From Hydrogenophaga pseudoflava (GTDB lineage Bacteria; Pseudomonadota; Gammaproteobacteria; Burkholderiales; Burkholderiaceae_C), in NCBI RefSeq assembly GCF_031020795.1, contig NZ_JAVHJP010000001.1, forward strand, positions 1,028,751 to 1,092,750: a stretch of 64,000 bases of DNA. Reading direction: 5' to 3'. The notes beneath the pieces are model-generated. The model did not search any database and had not been told where the DNA came from. It saw only the letters and a program-made list of their open reading frames with translations. Made by a program: the position numbers and the translations under genes. Shown here piece after piece: positions 54,805 to 64,000 of this stretch. Position 1 is the stretch's first letter. Each line of letters starts with the position of its first letter.

Positions 54805-54886
54805 CACGCCGTGGAACTGGCTCCGCCAGGCCACAGGCGTGCCCCCCTCCCAGGGGGCAAGCCGCGTCAGCGGCGCAGGGGTGTCA
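54805..54886. repeat. Intergenic REP-like element, copy B
   Basis: A GC-rich element between corC and the GNAT gene. It contains GGAACTGGCTCCGCCAGGCC, a hairpin CCCCCTCCCAGGGGG, and a tail ending GCGCAGGGGTG. It has the same layout as the element at 34851-34928. The remaining gap shows no gene. Confidence 0.5.
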
Positions 54887-55561
54887 CTTCATCCTGTCGC
54901 GCGAGTCGCGCACGCCCTGCCGGATTTCCTGCAGCAGGGCCAGCGCGTCCCAGAAGTTCTTGGCCTGGGCCTTGAGCTGGTAATTGGTCAGGGCCAGCTG
55001 CTCGTCGATGAGCTCGGTGACGCGGGAATCGAAATCGGCCGGCGGCAGGCGCAGGTGTGCCTCGCTCTCGGGGCCGTCCCGCTCGATCACCGCCCCCGCC
55101 TTGCGCGCGATGCGCAGCATCGCCGTGTTCTCGGACAGCGCATGAACGAACAGCAGGTTCACGCCCTCGTTGCGCGCGTGCATCACGGCGCGTTCGAACA
55201 GGCGGCTGCCATACCCGCGTCCCCGGGCGGATTTCGACACCGAGACACCGAACTCGGCGCAGCTCGAGCAGCTCGGATCGATCGAGTAGGCGAGGTGCGC
55301 CATCGCGATCAGCTCCAGCTTGCGGTTGAAGATGCCGAACAGTTCGTCGCGCCCGAAGTGGAGCTTGTCCACGTAGCGGGCGATCTGCTCGTCGTTGGCG
55401 GCGTAACCGAAGCGAAGGTAGCGGTCGTGTGGCGTGAGCGCGAGCAGGTGCGCCCGGATGCTGGCCGCGTGGGAGCGGCCTATGGAGCGGATCGGCACCC
55501 CGGCGCTGCCAGCGGTCGGCGTGCGCTCCGGTGCAGGGGTGGCGGTGGCGTCGTTCGACAT
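54884..55561 (-). CDS. GNAT family N-acetyltransferase
   Basis: A 225-residue GNAT protein. The acetyl-CoA-binding signature is VSKSARGRGYGSRLFERAVMHA near residues 109-130 (R/Q-x-x-G-x-G/A pattern), preceded by LELIAMAHLAYSID. The first 30 residues are alanine/proline-rich and poorly conserved. The C-terminal 50 residues (DSRVTELIDEQLALTNYQLKAQAKNFW) form helices outside the GNAT fold. The substrate is unknown; it may modify a protein or small amine. Single-gene unit, separated from the Lrp gene by 76 bases. Confidence 0.88.
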   Translation of the reverse strand: MSNDATATPAPERTPTAGSAGVPIRSIGRSHAASIRAHLLALTPHDRYLRFGYAANDEQIARYVDKLHFGRDELFGIFNRKLELIAMAHLAYSIDPSCSSCAEFGVSVSKSARGRGYGSRLFERAVMHARNEGVNLLFVHALSENTAMLRIARKAGAVIERDGPESEAHLRLPPADFDSRVTELIDEQLALTNYQLKAQAKNFWDALALLQEIRQGVRDSRDRMK

Positions 55562-55637
55562 GGCGTGGAATGTAAGGGTTTTCCCTATATCGACAAGGTG
55601 CAGCGGCTCTGAACCTGGAAAAACCCGATGAACGGCG

Positions 55638-56111
55638 TCAGACCGGCAAGGCGGTGGTGCTCTTGACCCGGTCCATCACGAAGCTGGTCTTGCAGTCCTG
55701 CACCGAAGGGTGGCGCAGCAACACGTCCATCATGAAGCGCGAGTAGGCGGCCATATCGGCCACCACCAGGCGCAGCAGAAAGTCCATCTCGCCGGTCAGC
55801 GCAGCGCACTCCACCACCTCAGGCCAGCCCATCACGCTGGCGCGGAACTCGTCCATGGGATTGCGCTTGGCAGCACCGCTGTGCTTTTCAAGCCGCACAT
55901 TCACCCAGGCGGTCAGGCCCAGGCCCACCGCCTCCGGTCTGACCAGCGCGACATAGCGGGCGATGACCCCGGTCTCTTCCAGCCGCTTGACCCTTCGCAG
56001 CACCGCACTGGGCGAGAGCCCCACGGCCTCGGCGATCTGGTCGTAGGTCGCGCGGCCGTCGACCTGAAGGCTGCGCAGGATGTGACGATCGAGCTTGTCC
56101 AGTGCTTGCAT
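55638..56111 (-). CDS. Lrp/AsnC family transcriptional regulator
   Basis: A 157-residue Lrp/AsnC regulator. The winged helix-turn-helix is ILRSLQVDGRATYDQIAEAVGLSPSAVLRRVKRLEETGVI, residues 11-50, and the RAM effector domain follows (GWPEVVECAALTGEMDFLLRLVVADMAAYSRFM). It is divergent from hppD by 117 bases. Its ligand is probably tyrosine, phenylalanine or a tyrosine catabolite, given that neighbour, but this is inference. An imperfect palindrome of Lrp type lies 7 bases upstream of the start. Confidence 0.9.
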   Translation of the reverse strand: MQALDKLDRHILRSLQVDGRATYDQIAEAVGLSPSAVLRRVKRLEETGVIARYVALVRPEAVGLGLTAWVNVRLEKHSGAAKRNPMDEFRASVMGWPEVVECAALTGEMDFLLRLVVADMAAYSRFMMDVLLRHPSVQDCKTSFVMDRVKSTTALPV

Positions 56112-56117
56112 TCTTCT

Positions 56118-56140
56118 GATTCTGCAGGATTACTGCAATC
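56118..56140. promoter_or_regulatory. Candidate Lrp-type operator in the hppD gap
   Basis: GATTCTGCAGGATTACTGCAATC (split as GATTCTGCAG and CTGCAATC around GATTA) has nearly symmetric arms and lies beside the Lrp start. A TACAGT -10-like box for hppD is at 56191-56196. Confidence 0.45.
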
Positions 56141-56228
56141 TGGACCAGTGGAGCGCCCCCTTTCGCAGCCATCGTGCGACCCTGTGCTTCTACAGTGGCG
56201 CATTCGGCCGATCACACAGGAGACCACC

Positions 56229-57350
56229 ATGAATGCCAGCCTGCCCACCTCCACCACGACCGCCTTGAGCACTTGGGACAATCCCATGGGCACCGACGGT
56301 TTCGAATTCATTGAATACGCCGCGCCGGACCCGGCCGCCATGGGCGCGCTGTTCGAGCGCATGGGCTTCAAGCCCATCGCGAAGCACCGCCACAAGGCCG
56401 TGACGTTGTACCGCCAGGGCGGCATCAACTTCATCATCAACGCCGAGCCCGACAGCTTCGCACAGCGCTTTGCCCGCCTGCACGGCCCCAGCGTCTGCGC
56501 CATCGCCTTCCGTGTGCAGGACGCCAAGGCCGCCTACGAGCGCGCCATCTCGCTGGGCGCCTGGGGCTACGCCAATGCCGCCGGCCCGGGCGAGCTGAAC
56601 ATCCCCGCCATCAAGGGCATCGGCGACTCGATCATCTATTTCATCGACCGCTGGCGCGGCAAAAACGGCGCGAAAGAGGGAGACATCGGCAACATCGGCT
56701 TCTACGACGTGGACTTCTACCCGCTGCCCGGTGCCGAGCTGAACCCGGCGGGCCACGGCCTGACCGTCATCGACCACCTGACGCACAACGTGCACCGCGG
56801 CCGCATGGCCGAGTGGGCCGGCTTCTACGAGCGCATCTTCAACTTCCGCGAGGTGCGCTACTTCGACCTGGAAGGCCAGCAGACCGGTATCAAGAGCAAG
56901 GCCATGACCAGCCCCTGCGGCAAGATCCGCATTCCGATCAACGAAGAGGGCAACGACAAGGCCGGCCAGATCCAGGAGTACCTGGACCGCTACCAGGGCG
57001 AGGGCATCCAGCACATTGCGCTGGCCTCGACCAACCTCTACGACACGGTGGATGCGCTGCAGATGGAGGGCCTGAAGCTGCTGAACACCAGCGAAACCTA
57101 CTACGAACTGCTGCCCAAGCGCATCCCGAACCACGGCGAAGACATCGAGGCGCTCAAGGCCCGCAACATCCTCGTGGACGGCGCCCCGGGCGAACTGCTG
57201 CTGCAGATCTTCAGCGAGAACCAGCTCGGCCCGATCTTCTTCGAGTTCATCCAGCGCAAGGGCAACCAGGGTTTCGGCGAGGGCAACTTCAAGGCTCTGT
57301 TCGAGACCATGGAGCTGGACCAGATGCGCCGGGGCGTGCTCAAGAACTGA
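56229..57350 (+). CDS. hppD: 4-hydroxyphenylpyruvate dioxygenase
   Basis: A 373-residue HppD, converting 4-hydroxyphenylpyruvate to homogentisate in tyrosine catabolism. The two VOC-like halves are clear. Iron ligands are the histidine of VIDHLTHNVHRGRM (near residue 182), the histidine of EGIQHIALAS (near 262) and the glutamate of IFFEFIQRKGNQGFGEGNF (near 341). The ATG has AGGAGA upstream. No homogentisate pathway genes lie adjacent. The Lrp regulator next to it is a likely controller. It overlaps the convergent hydrolase by 11 bases. Confidence 0.96.
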   Translation: MNASLPTSTTTALSTWDNPMGTDGFEFIEYAAPDPAAMGALFERMGFKPIAKHRHKAVTLYRQGGINFIINAEPDSFAQRFARLHGPSVCAIAFRVQDAKAAYERAISLGAWGYANAAGPGELNIPAIKGIGDSIIYFIDRWRGKNGAKEGDIGNIGFYDVDFYPLPGAELNPAGHGLTVIDHLTHNVHRGRMAEWAGFYERIFNFREVRYFDLEGQQTGIKSKAMTSPCGKIRIPINEEGNDKAGQIQEYLDRYQGEGIQHIALASTNLYDTVDALQMEGLKLLNTSETYYELLPKRIPNHGEDIEALKARNILVDGAPGELLLQIFSENQLGPIFFEFIQRKGNQGFGEGNFKALFETMELDQMRRGVLKN

Positions 57351-58314
57351 GCAGGTCGCTGAACGCGGGAAGGGCCAGCGTCCCTTCCATCACTTCGTCC
57401 ACGAACGCCATCGCCACATGCGGCTGGCCATGGACGAAGCGGTTGTCGGCCCCGGTCAGGGTGGCGGTGGAAGCCGGGAACACGATGTTGTCGGCGTTGG
57501 AGTACCAGCAGGTGAACACTGCGTAGGTGCCCGCGGGCCAGCGCTCGGTCTCACGGCGCTGCAGTGCCTGCAGCCAGTGGCCGTCCCGCCGCATCTGCCG
57601 CCCGTTCGCTACGTGGCTGAACTGCCCCAGCCAAGTGCCGTGGTGCGGTGAACCGATGGTGACGATGTGGCGCACCCGGGTGTCGGCGTCGGGCGTCGCA
57701 GCACGCCAGGCTCGCGCCGCCAGTCCTCCCATGCTGTGACACACCAGCACAGGTGCGGTTCCGGTCAGTGTCTGGGCTCGCCGCACGGCATCGTCGATCA
57801 GCGGTATGTAGTCGTCGATCGACCCGAACACTGGTTCCAGGTTGACACTGGTGTATGGCAGGCCACGCGCGCGCAGCGTCTGCATCCACGGCAGCCAGAA
57901 GCCCCGGTTGCAGACGAATCCATGCACAAAGACCACGGCCGGCCGCCCCTGCGCTGAACCAGCGTGATCGTCCGGCAGGCCGCGCCAGCGAAACGGCTGA
58001 CGCCAGGAAAACACCCGGGGCGCGACCAACACCTCATGCCACCAGGCCGTCAACAAGGTCCATGCGGTCGCGCGTGGCGCCGGATCGCGGCGGTTCACAT
58101 GGGCCACGGCGAAAAACTCCAGCCCCAGCACCAGTGCGTAGCCCGAAAGCAGCAGCGCGGCCCCGGCGACCACCACCCAGGCCGGTCTCCCGGCGCTCCA
58201 CACGAGCCACACCACCAGCAAGCCCACTGTGACGAGGACAATGAGCTGCTGCAGCCGTGCCAGCGCAGACGTCGCGGTCCGCCGGAAGGTGTCGGAAGGA
58301 TTCGGGTGCTGCAT
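57340..58314 (-). CDS. Alpha/beta hydrolase, lipase-like (membrane-anchored)
   Basis: A 324-residue esterase/lipase family protein. Two hydrophobic segments near the N-terminus (about residues 20-75) should anchor it in the membrane. The hydrolase part begins with AVVFVHGFVCNRGFW; the nucleophile elbow is VLVCHSMGGLAARAW near residue 195 (CHSMGG in place of GHSMGG), and the catalytic histidine is in HGQPHVAMAF near the end, after an HHGTWLG lipase-type segment. A triacylglycerol or phospholipid substrate is likely. Convergent with hppD, with an 11-base overlap. Confidence 0.85.
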   Translation of the reverse strand: MQHPNPSDTFRRTATSALARLQQLIVLVTVGLLVVWLVWSAGRPAWVVVAGAALLLSGYALVLGLEFFAVAHVNRRDPAPRATAWTLLTAWWHEVLVAPRVFSWRQPFRWRGLPDDHAGSAQGRPAVVFVHGFVCNRGFWLPWMQTLRARGLPYTSVNLEPVFGSIDDYIPLIDDAVRRAQTLTGTAPVLVCHSMGGLAARAWRAATPDADTRVRHIVTIGSPHHGTWLGQFSHVANGRQMRRDGHWLQALQRRETERWPAGTYAVFTCWYSNADNIVFPASTATLTGADNRFVHGQPHVAMAFVDEVMEGTLALPAFSDLLSS

Positions 58315-58400
58315 GGCTCCACTATGTCATGACGTCCTCGCCCGGTGCTGGGGTCCGCTCACCAATGGGAAACCCATGCCGGCGATAGACTCGAACCACC

Positions 58401-59135
58401 ATGGAAGCCTCCGCCGCCGACCGCATCCGGGCCCACCTGGCCGCCGTGGACACACTGCGCTCCCGGGCGCGCAGCGCTGGTCTTGACGCAGCGGTTTCGA
58501 CGGTGAAGCGCCTCCAGGCGCAGCGCTTTCGGGGCACCTACGCCGACGTGCTCGCGCACCGTGCGCAGGGCCCCGCGGCGCGCTTCTTCCTCGACGAACT
58601 GTACGGTGATCACGACTTCGGCCAGCGAGACGCCCAATTCGGACGCATCGCTGGCGCCATCGAGCGGCTGTTTCCGGAGGCGGTGGCCGAGCTGTCGATC
58701 GACCTGGCGGAAATGCACGCTCTGACCGAGACCCTCGACCACACGATGGCGACGCATTGGCTGGAACTGGCCCCTGAGCAGCCCGCGGCGAAGCGCTACG
58801 TGCAGGCTTGGCGGGCAACCGGTCGGCGCGAGGCCCGTGAGCGGCAGCTTGGCGTGGTCGGGCACATGGGAGTCGAACTGCAGCGCCTCACCCGCAACAA
58901 GTCCCTGCTGATGATGCTCAAGATGATGCGACGCCCCGCCCAGGCGGCCGGCCTGTCCGAGCTGCAGCGGTTCCTGGAGGCCGGATTCGCTGCGTTTGCC
59001 CAAATGGGGGACGCCAGATCCTTCCTCTCGATCATTGCGGAGCGGGAGCGGCGCTGGATCGATACGCTGTTCGACGCAGAGCTGTCTGCCTGCGCCGCTG
59101 CGCTCGACGCTGAGCTTTGTGCGACAGGCCCCTAG
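58401..59135 (+). CDS. FFLEELY motif protein
   Basis: A 244-residue, largely helical protein with the family-defining motif near residue 63, here ARFFLDELYGDHDF (FFLDELY). The C-terminal half has amphipathic helices (LLMMLKMMRRPAQAAGLSELQRFLEAG). No signal peptide or catalytic motif is visible, and the family has no assigned function that I know of. A TAGACT -10-like box lies just ahead of the ATG (58386-58391). The FadD gene begins 46 bases downstream, so the gene may lead a fatty acid-linked transcript. Confidence 0.8.
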   Translation: MEASAADRIRAHLAAVDTLRSRARSAGLDAAVSTVKRLQAQRFRGTYADVLAHRAQGPAARFFLDELYGDHDFGQRDAQFGRIAGAIERLFPEAVAELSIDLAEMHALTETLDHTMATHWLELAPEQPAAKRYVQAWRATGRREARERQLGVVGHMGVELQRLTRNKSLLMMLKMMRRPAQAAGLSELQRFLEAGFAAFAQMGDARSFLSIIAERERRWIDTLFDAELSACAAALDAELCATGP

Positions 59136-59181
59136 GGCAGGCCCTGAGCTGCGCCCGCGGCGGGACCATCAGAATCCCTGA

Positions 59182-60894
59182 ATGGACCTCGCCACCCCGA
59201 ACATATCCGCGCGCCCCTGGCTCGCCCACTACCCGGACGGTGTTCCCCACGACATCGATCTCTCGCAGTACCGCTCCCTGGCCGCATTGCTCGAAGAATC
59301 CCTGAAAAGGAACGCCCAACGTCCCGTCAGCGTTTGCATGGAGCGCTGGATGACCTACGGCGAGCTCGACCAACACAGCGCGGCATTGGGTGCATGGCTG
59401 CAGGCGCGTGGCCTTCCCGGCGACGCCCGGGTCGCGGTGATGCTGCCCAACATTCCGCAATTCCTGGTGGCGATGACTGCAATCATCCGGGCGGGGTTCA
59501 CGGTGGTGAACGTGAACCCGCTCTACACAGCACGCGAACTGGAACACCAGCTCAAAGACTCGGGCGCCGAGGCCATCGTGATCCTGGAGAACTTTGCGGC
59601 GACGCTGGAGGAGGTGATCGACCGCACGCCCATCCGGCATGTCGTCGTTGCCAGCATGGGCGACATGCTGGGCTTCTGGTACGGGCGATGGATCAGCTTT
59701 GCGGTGCGCCACATGGCGAAGATGGTAAAGCCGTATCGGCTCGCCCTCACCGGTGCCACGGGTCCGCGCACCATCGTGGGCTTTCGCCAGGCACTGGCCG
59801 AAGGGAGCCGGTTGACATTGCGAGCTGGGCAGGCTGGTCACGAAGGCACGGCATTCCTGCAGTACACGGGCGGCACCACCGGTCTCTCCAAAGGCGCCGA
59901 GCTGAGCCATCGCAATGTCATCGCCGCCACCCTCCAGGCGGAGGCCTGGTTCCGGCCGGCGCTGGGACGCATCGGTGATGTCCGCAACATCAACGGCATC
60001 GCCGCCCTGCCGCTGTATCACATCTTTGCGCTGACCCTATCGCTCCTGGCGATCCGATGGGGAGCGCACATGACCTTGATTCCGAATCCGCGTGATGTGC
60101 CCAGATTCGTGGAGACGCTGTCAAAGCGGCCGTTCCACCTGCTGCCGGCAGTCAACACCTTGTTCAACGCGCTGCTGCAGAACCCGCGGTTTCGTCAGCT
60201 GGACTTTTCATCGCTGCTTCTGTCGCAGGCGGGTGGCATGGCTGCCTCAGAGGGCACGGCCCGGCACTGGATGGCGGTGACGGGCTGCGCGATGACCGAA
60301 GGCTGGGGCATGAGCGAAACCTGCGCCATCGGCACCAACAACCCGGTGACCAGCCGGCAGTTCAGCGGCACGATCGGCCTGCCGTTGCCTGGCATAGACC
60401 TCGCCATCAAGGACGAGGCCGGGGTCAGCCTGCCGGCCGGCGAATCCGGCGAAATCTGCATCCGCGGGCCCAATGTGATGCGCGCCTACTACCGCCAGCC
60501 TGAAGAAACCGAACGCGCCTTCACGCCCGACGGGTTCATGCGCACTGGCGACATCGGCGTGATGGACGAACGCGGCTATACCCGTATCGTGGACCGAAAG
60601 AAGGACATGATCCTGGTGTCCGGATTCAACGTCTTTCCCACCGAATTGGAGAACGTGATTTCCTTGTGCCCGGGTGTGCTCGAATGCGCCGCTGTCGGCG
60701 TGGAGGACATCAAGCAGGGAGAAGCCGTCAAGGTGTTCGTGGTGCGCAGCGATCCCACCCTGCGAGAAGAGGACGTGGCCGGCTTCTGCCACGACAACCT
60801 TACTGGATACAAACGCCCGAAGTACATCGAATTCCGCGACGAACTCCCCAAAAGCAATGTCGGCAAGATTCTCCGTCGTGCCCTCCGAGCCTGA
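59182..60894 (+). CDS. fadD: Long-chain fatty acid--CoA ligase
   Basis: A 570-residue FadD-type acyl-CoA ligase. The N-terminal ISARPWLAHYPDGVPHDIDL is characteristic. The P-loop-like motif is YTGGTTGLSKGAELSHRN near residue 230, the A5 motif is EGWGMSETCA near 375, and the FACS signature runs through FMRTGDIGVMDERGYTRIVDRKKDMILVSGFNVFP (near 453-487). It activates long-chain fatty acids for beta-oxidation. Composition is slightly less GC-rich than upstream. The MBL gene follows after 18 bases and is probably co-transcribed. Confidence 0.93.
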   Translation: MDLATPNISARPWLAHYPDGVPHDIDLSQYRSLAALLEESLKRNAQRPVSVCMERWMTYGELDQHSAALGAWLQARGLPGDARVAVMLPNIPQFLVAMTAIIRAGFTVVNVNPLYTARELEHQLKDSGAEAIVILENFAATLEEVIDRTPIRHVVVASMGDMLGFWYGRWISFAVRHMAKMVKPYRLALTGATGPRTIVGFRQALAEGSRLTLRAGQAGHEGTAFLQYTGGTTGLSKGAELSHRNVIAATLQAEAWFRPALGRIGDVRNINGIAALPLYHIFALTLSLLAIRWGAHMTLIPNPRDVPRFVETLSKRPFHLLPAVNTLFNALLQNPRFRQLDFSSLLLSQAGGMAASEGTARHWMAVTGCAMTEGWGMSETCAIGTNNPVTSRQFSGTIGLPLPGIDLAIKDEAGVSLPAGESGEICIRGPNVMRAYYRQPEETERAFTPDGFMRTGDIGVMDERGYTRIVDRKKDMILVSGFNVFPTELENVISLCPGVLECAAVGVEDIKQGEAVKVFVVRSDPTLREEDVAGFCHDNLTGYKRPKYIEFRDELPKSNVGKILRRALRA

Positions 60895-60912
60895 ACCCAG
60901 GAGTCCTCACAC

Positions 60913-61845
60913 ATGCTTTCGCAGTCCGCTCAAGAGCGTCTTCATCGTGTCGGAGCAACGCTTTTTGAACGCGGATGGCTTTCTTCGAACAATGTCCTGA
61001 TCACTGGCTCCCGCGGCCCCTCCGCCTTGATCGACTCCGGCTACTGCAGCCACGCCGATCAGACACTCGCCCTGGTGGGAGGGTGCCTGAGAGGATGCCG
61101 TCTCGATCTGCTGCTGAACACACACCTGCACAGCGACCATTGTGGGGGGAATGCAGCATTGCAGCGCCGGCACCCTGGCATGCAGACGCTGATCCCGTCA
61201 GGGCAGGCCGACGCTGTGCGCGTTTGGGACACCGAGGCCCTCAGTTATGCGCACACCGGTCAGGAATGCCCCTGCTTTGTCTTCGACGGCGTTCTACGCC
61301 CGGGGGATAGCCTGCTGCTTGGAGACTGGAACTGGGAAGTTCACGGTGCGAAAGGACACGATCCGCATGCCGTTGTGCTCTATCAACCCGACAACGGCGT
61401 TCTTCTTTCAGCGGACGCACTCTGGCAAAACGGCTTTGGCGTGGTCTTTCCTGAATTGGAGGGCCTTGCCGCCTTTCAAGAAGTCGGCGAGACGCTGGAC
61501 TGCATTGAATCGCTCGCACCTGCGGTGGTCATTCCGGGGCACGGGACCGCATTTGACGATCTTTCGCCGGCCATTGCGCGAGCAAGAAGCCGTCTGCACC
61601 GTTTCATGAACTTTCCCGAACAGCATCTACGGCACGCGCACAAGGTGCTCATCAAATTCAAGCTGCTCGACTGCAGGGAGATCGAATTCTCCAACTTGCT
61701 TCAGTGGGTGGATCAAACCCCCTATCTGTCCAAGGCAGCATCCACCAGCCGGCTTGCTCCCGAACAGTGGGTTGAAGAGTTGCTATCAGAGCTGGAGCGC
61801 GGGGGCGCAATCAAGCGCAAAGGCCAGTGGATCGCCGACCTGTGA
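60913..61845 (+). CDS. MBL-fold metallo-hydrolase, second copy type
   Basis: A 310-residue metallo-beta-lactamase fold protein. The metal-binding motif is LNTHLHSDHCGGN near residues 70-82, followed by GAKGHDPHAVVLY (histidine ligand), LLSADALW (aspartate ligand), and VIPGHGTAF with the last histidine. AGGAG lies 9 bases upstream of the ATG. It is translated right after fadD, which suggests acyl-CoA or lipid-related thioester hydrolysis, but this is inference from position. The C-terminal 60 residues are outside the usual core. It is the last protein-coding gene before the rRNA operon, in convergent orientation. Confidence 0.87.
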   Translation: MLSQSAQERLHRVGATLFERGWLSSNNVLITGSRGPSALIDSGYCSHADQTLALVGGCLRGCRLDLLLNTHLHSDHCGGNAALQRRHPGMQTLIPSGQADAVRVWDTEALSYAHTGQECPCFVFDGVLRPGDSLLLGDWNWEVHGAKGHDPHAVVLYQPDNGVLLSADALWQNGFGVVFPELEGLAAFQEVGETLDCIESLAPAVVIPGHGTAFDDLSPAIARARSRLHRFMNFPEQHLRHAHKVLIKFKLLDCREIEFSNLLQWVDQTPYLSKAASTSRLAPEQWVEELLSELERGGAIKRKGQWIADL

Positions 61846-61884
61846 CAGCGCATCCGCAAGGGCGAGAATCAAGGATCCAGAATA

Positions 61885-61915
61885 GCAAAAGCCCCAAGTA
61901 CGAATACTTGGGGCT
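61885..61915 (-). terminator. Rho-independent terminator of the rRNA operon
   Basis: An 11-bp perfect stem (AGCCCCAAGTA / TACTTGGGGCT, 61890-61915) with a four-base loop is followed on the minus strand by a short T run. It lies about 14 bases downstream of the 5S rRNA end and between it and the convergent MBL gene. Confidence 0.85.
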
Positions 61916-61928
61916 CAGCTTAATAATA

Positions 61929-62043
61929 GCCTGACGATGACCTACTTTCACACGGGAACCCGCACTATCATCGGCGCAAAGTCGTTTCACTGTCCTGTTC
62001 GGGATGGGAAGGAGTGGGACCAACTCGCTATGGTCGTCAGGCA
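61929..62043 (-). rRNA. rrf: 5S ribosomal RNA
   Basis: About 115 bases. On the minus strand it begins TGCCTGACGACCATAGCGAG and contains CCCATCCCGAACAGGACAG and GATGATAGTGCGGG, the conserved 5S helices. Terminal bases pair (TGCCTGACGA with TCGTCAGGC). Standard position at the end of an rRNA operon. Confidence 0.95.
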
Positions 62044-62197
62044 TAACTTGTTGCCTGGCTGATATTTTTCAGCCGGGCGAATTCATAGAGTCTGGAATCA
62101 GCTTGTTTTTGATTGCTGCCAACGTCATGACTGAGTCATGAGGGCATAAGACATTTGCACGAACCGTCTTCTCAGACATGTGGTTTCGTCAAAGTTA
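62044..62197 (-). other. 23S-5S spacer
   Basis: A 154-base transcribed spacer. It contains a strong stem near the 5S end (GCCTGGCTGA... / ...CAGCCGGGC, 62055-62079), probably part of a processing structure. No tRNA gene is seen in it. Confidence 0.7.

Positions 62198-64000
<1,803 letters not shown>

Overview
This 64 kb window is a stretch of chromosome from a high-GC betaproteobacterium, most likely a member of the Comamonadaceae (Burkholderiales). Four things point there: the protein types (a double-length UvrA, an AceK/thiolase/isovaleryl-CoA dehydrogenase neighbourhood, an FFLEELY-motif protein), TACAAT/TAGAAT-type promoters, a short CCCCCTnnnAGGGGG-type intergenic repeat I associate with this family, and the rRNA sequences at the right end. 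Genus is not decidable by eye. I see no phage, transposase, integron or CRISPR array. Apart from one small island the window reads as ordinary core and lineage-specific chromosome.

Layout. 1-8444: a truncated YeeE/YedE (sulfur transport) gene, a membrane-anchored methyltransferase, a cysteine-cluster protein, an SMP-30-type lactonase, and a 1938-residue UvrA with four ATPase modules. 8579-15338: a branched-chain-amino-acid-type solute-binding protein, an exported DUF1501/DUF1800 pair, a universal stress protein, a DsbA-fold isomerase, a DUF1289 protein and a YbaK deacylase. 15359-25311 (minus strand): a leucine/isovalerate degradation locus with an acyl-CoA synthetase, both methylcrotonyl-CoA carboxylase subunits, methylglutaconyl-CoA hydratase and HMG-CoA lyase, plus passengers (DinB, DUF4126, GhrA-like reductase, LysE exporter). 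A divergent AraC regulator follows.

26649-32489 is the accessory part. It holds a serine hydrolase overlapping a TetR gene tail to tail, and a DUF1499 gene whose 3' end is duplicated 1.9 kb downstream. Between the two copies lie a flavodoxin-fold oxidoreductase and an alpha/beta hydrolase. Two paralogous lipoproteins of unknown function follow. 32499-36077 carries small housekeeping genes (HAD phosphatase, YchJ, rhodanese, GST) and an acyl-CoA dehydrogenase. 36109-42203 (minus strand) forms a second acyl-CoA block: SDR, thiolase, AceK, carbonic anhydrase, isovaleryl-CoA dehydrogenase and a PaaI thioesterase. A palindrome in front of the thioesterase also occurs, in near-identical form, between the MerR-type (LiuR-like) regulator at 43777-44184 and a metallo-hydrolase. 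This suggests one regulator controls both. 46584-54725 carries envelope and translation genes: metallopeptidase, PlsC, GmhB, GlyS/GlyQ, Lnt and CorC. 54884-61845 carries a GNAT, an Lrp regulator divergent from HppD (tyrosine catabolism), a lipase-like hydrolase, an FFLEELY-type protein, FadD and a metallo-hydrolase. The window ends in the 3' part of an rRNA operon on the minus strand (23S partial, 5S, terminator).

How it fits together: the two minus-strand acyl-CoA blocks together give isovaleryl-CoA to HMG-CoA to acetoacetate plus acetyl-CoA. A thiolase for acetoacetyl-CoA is present, and AceK sets isocitrate flux into the glyoxylate shunt when acetyl-CoA is the carbon source. Intergenic gaps are all shorter than about 300 bases. 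Functions come from recognition of motifs and families by eye; no database search was run.
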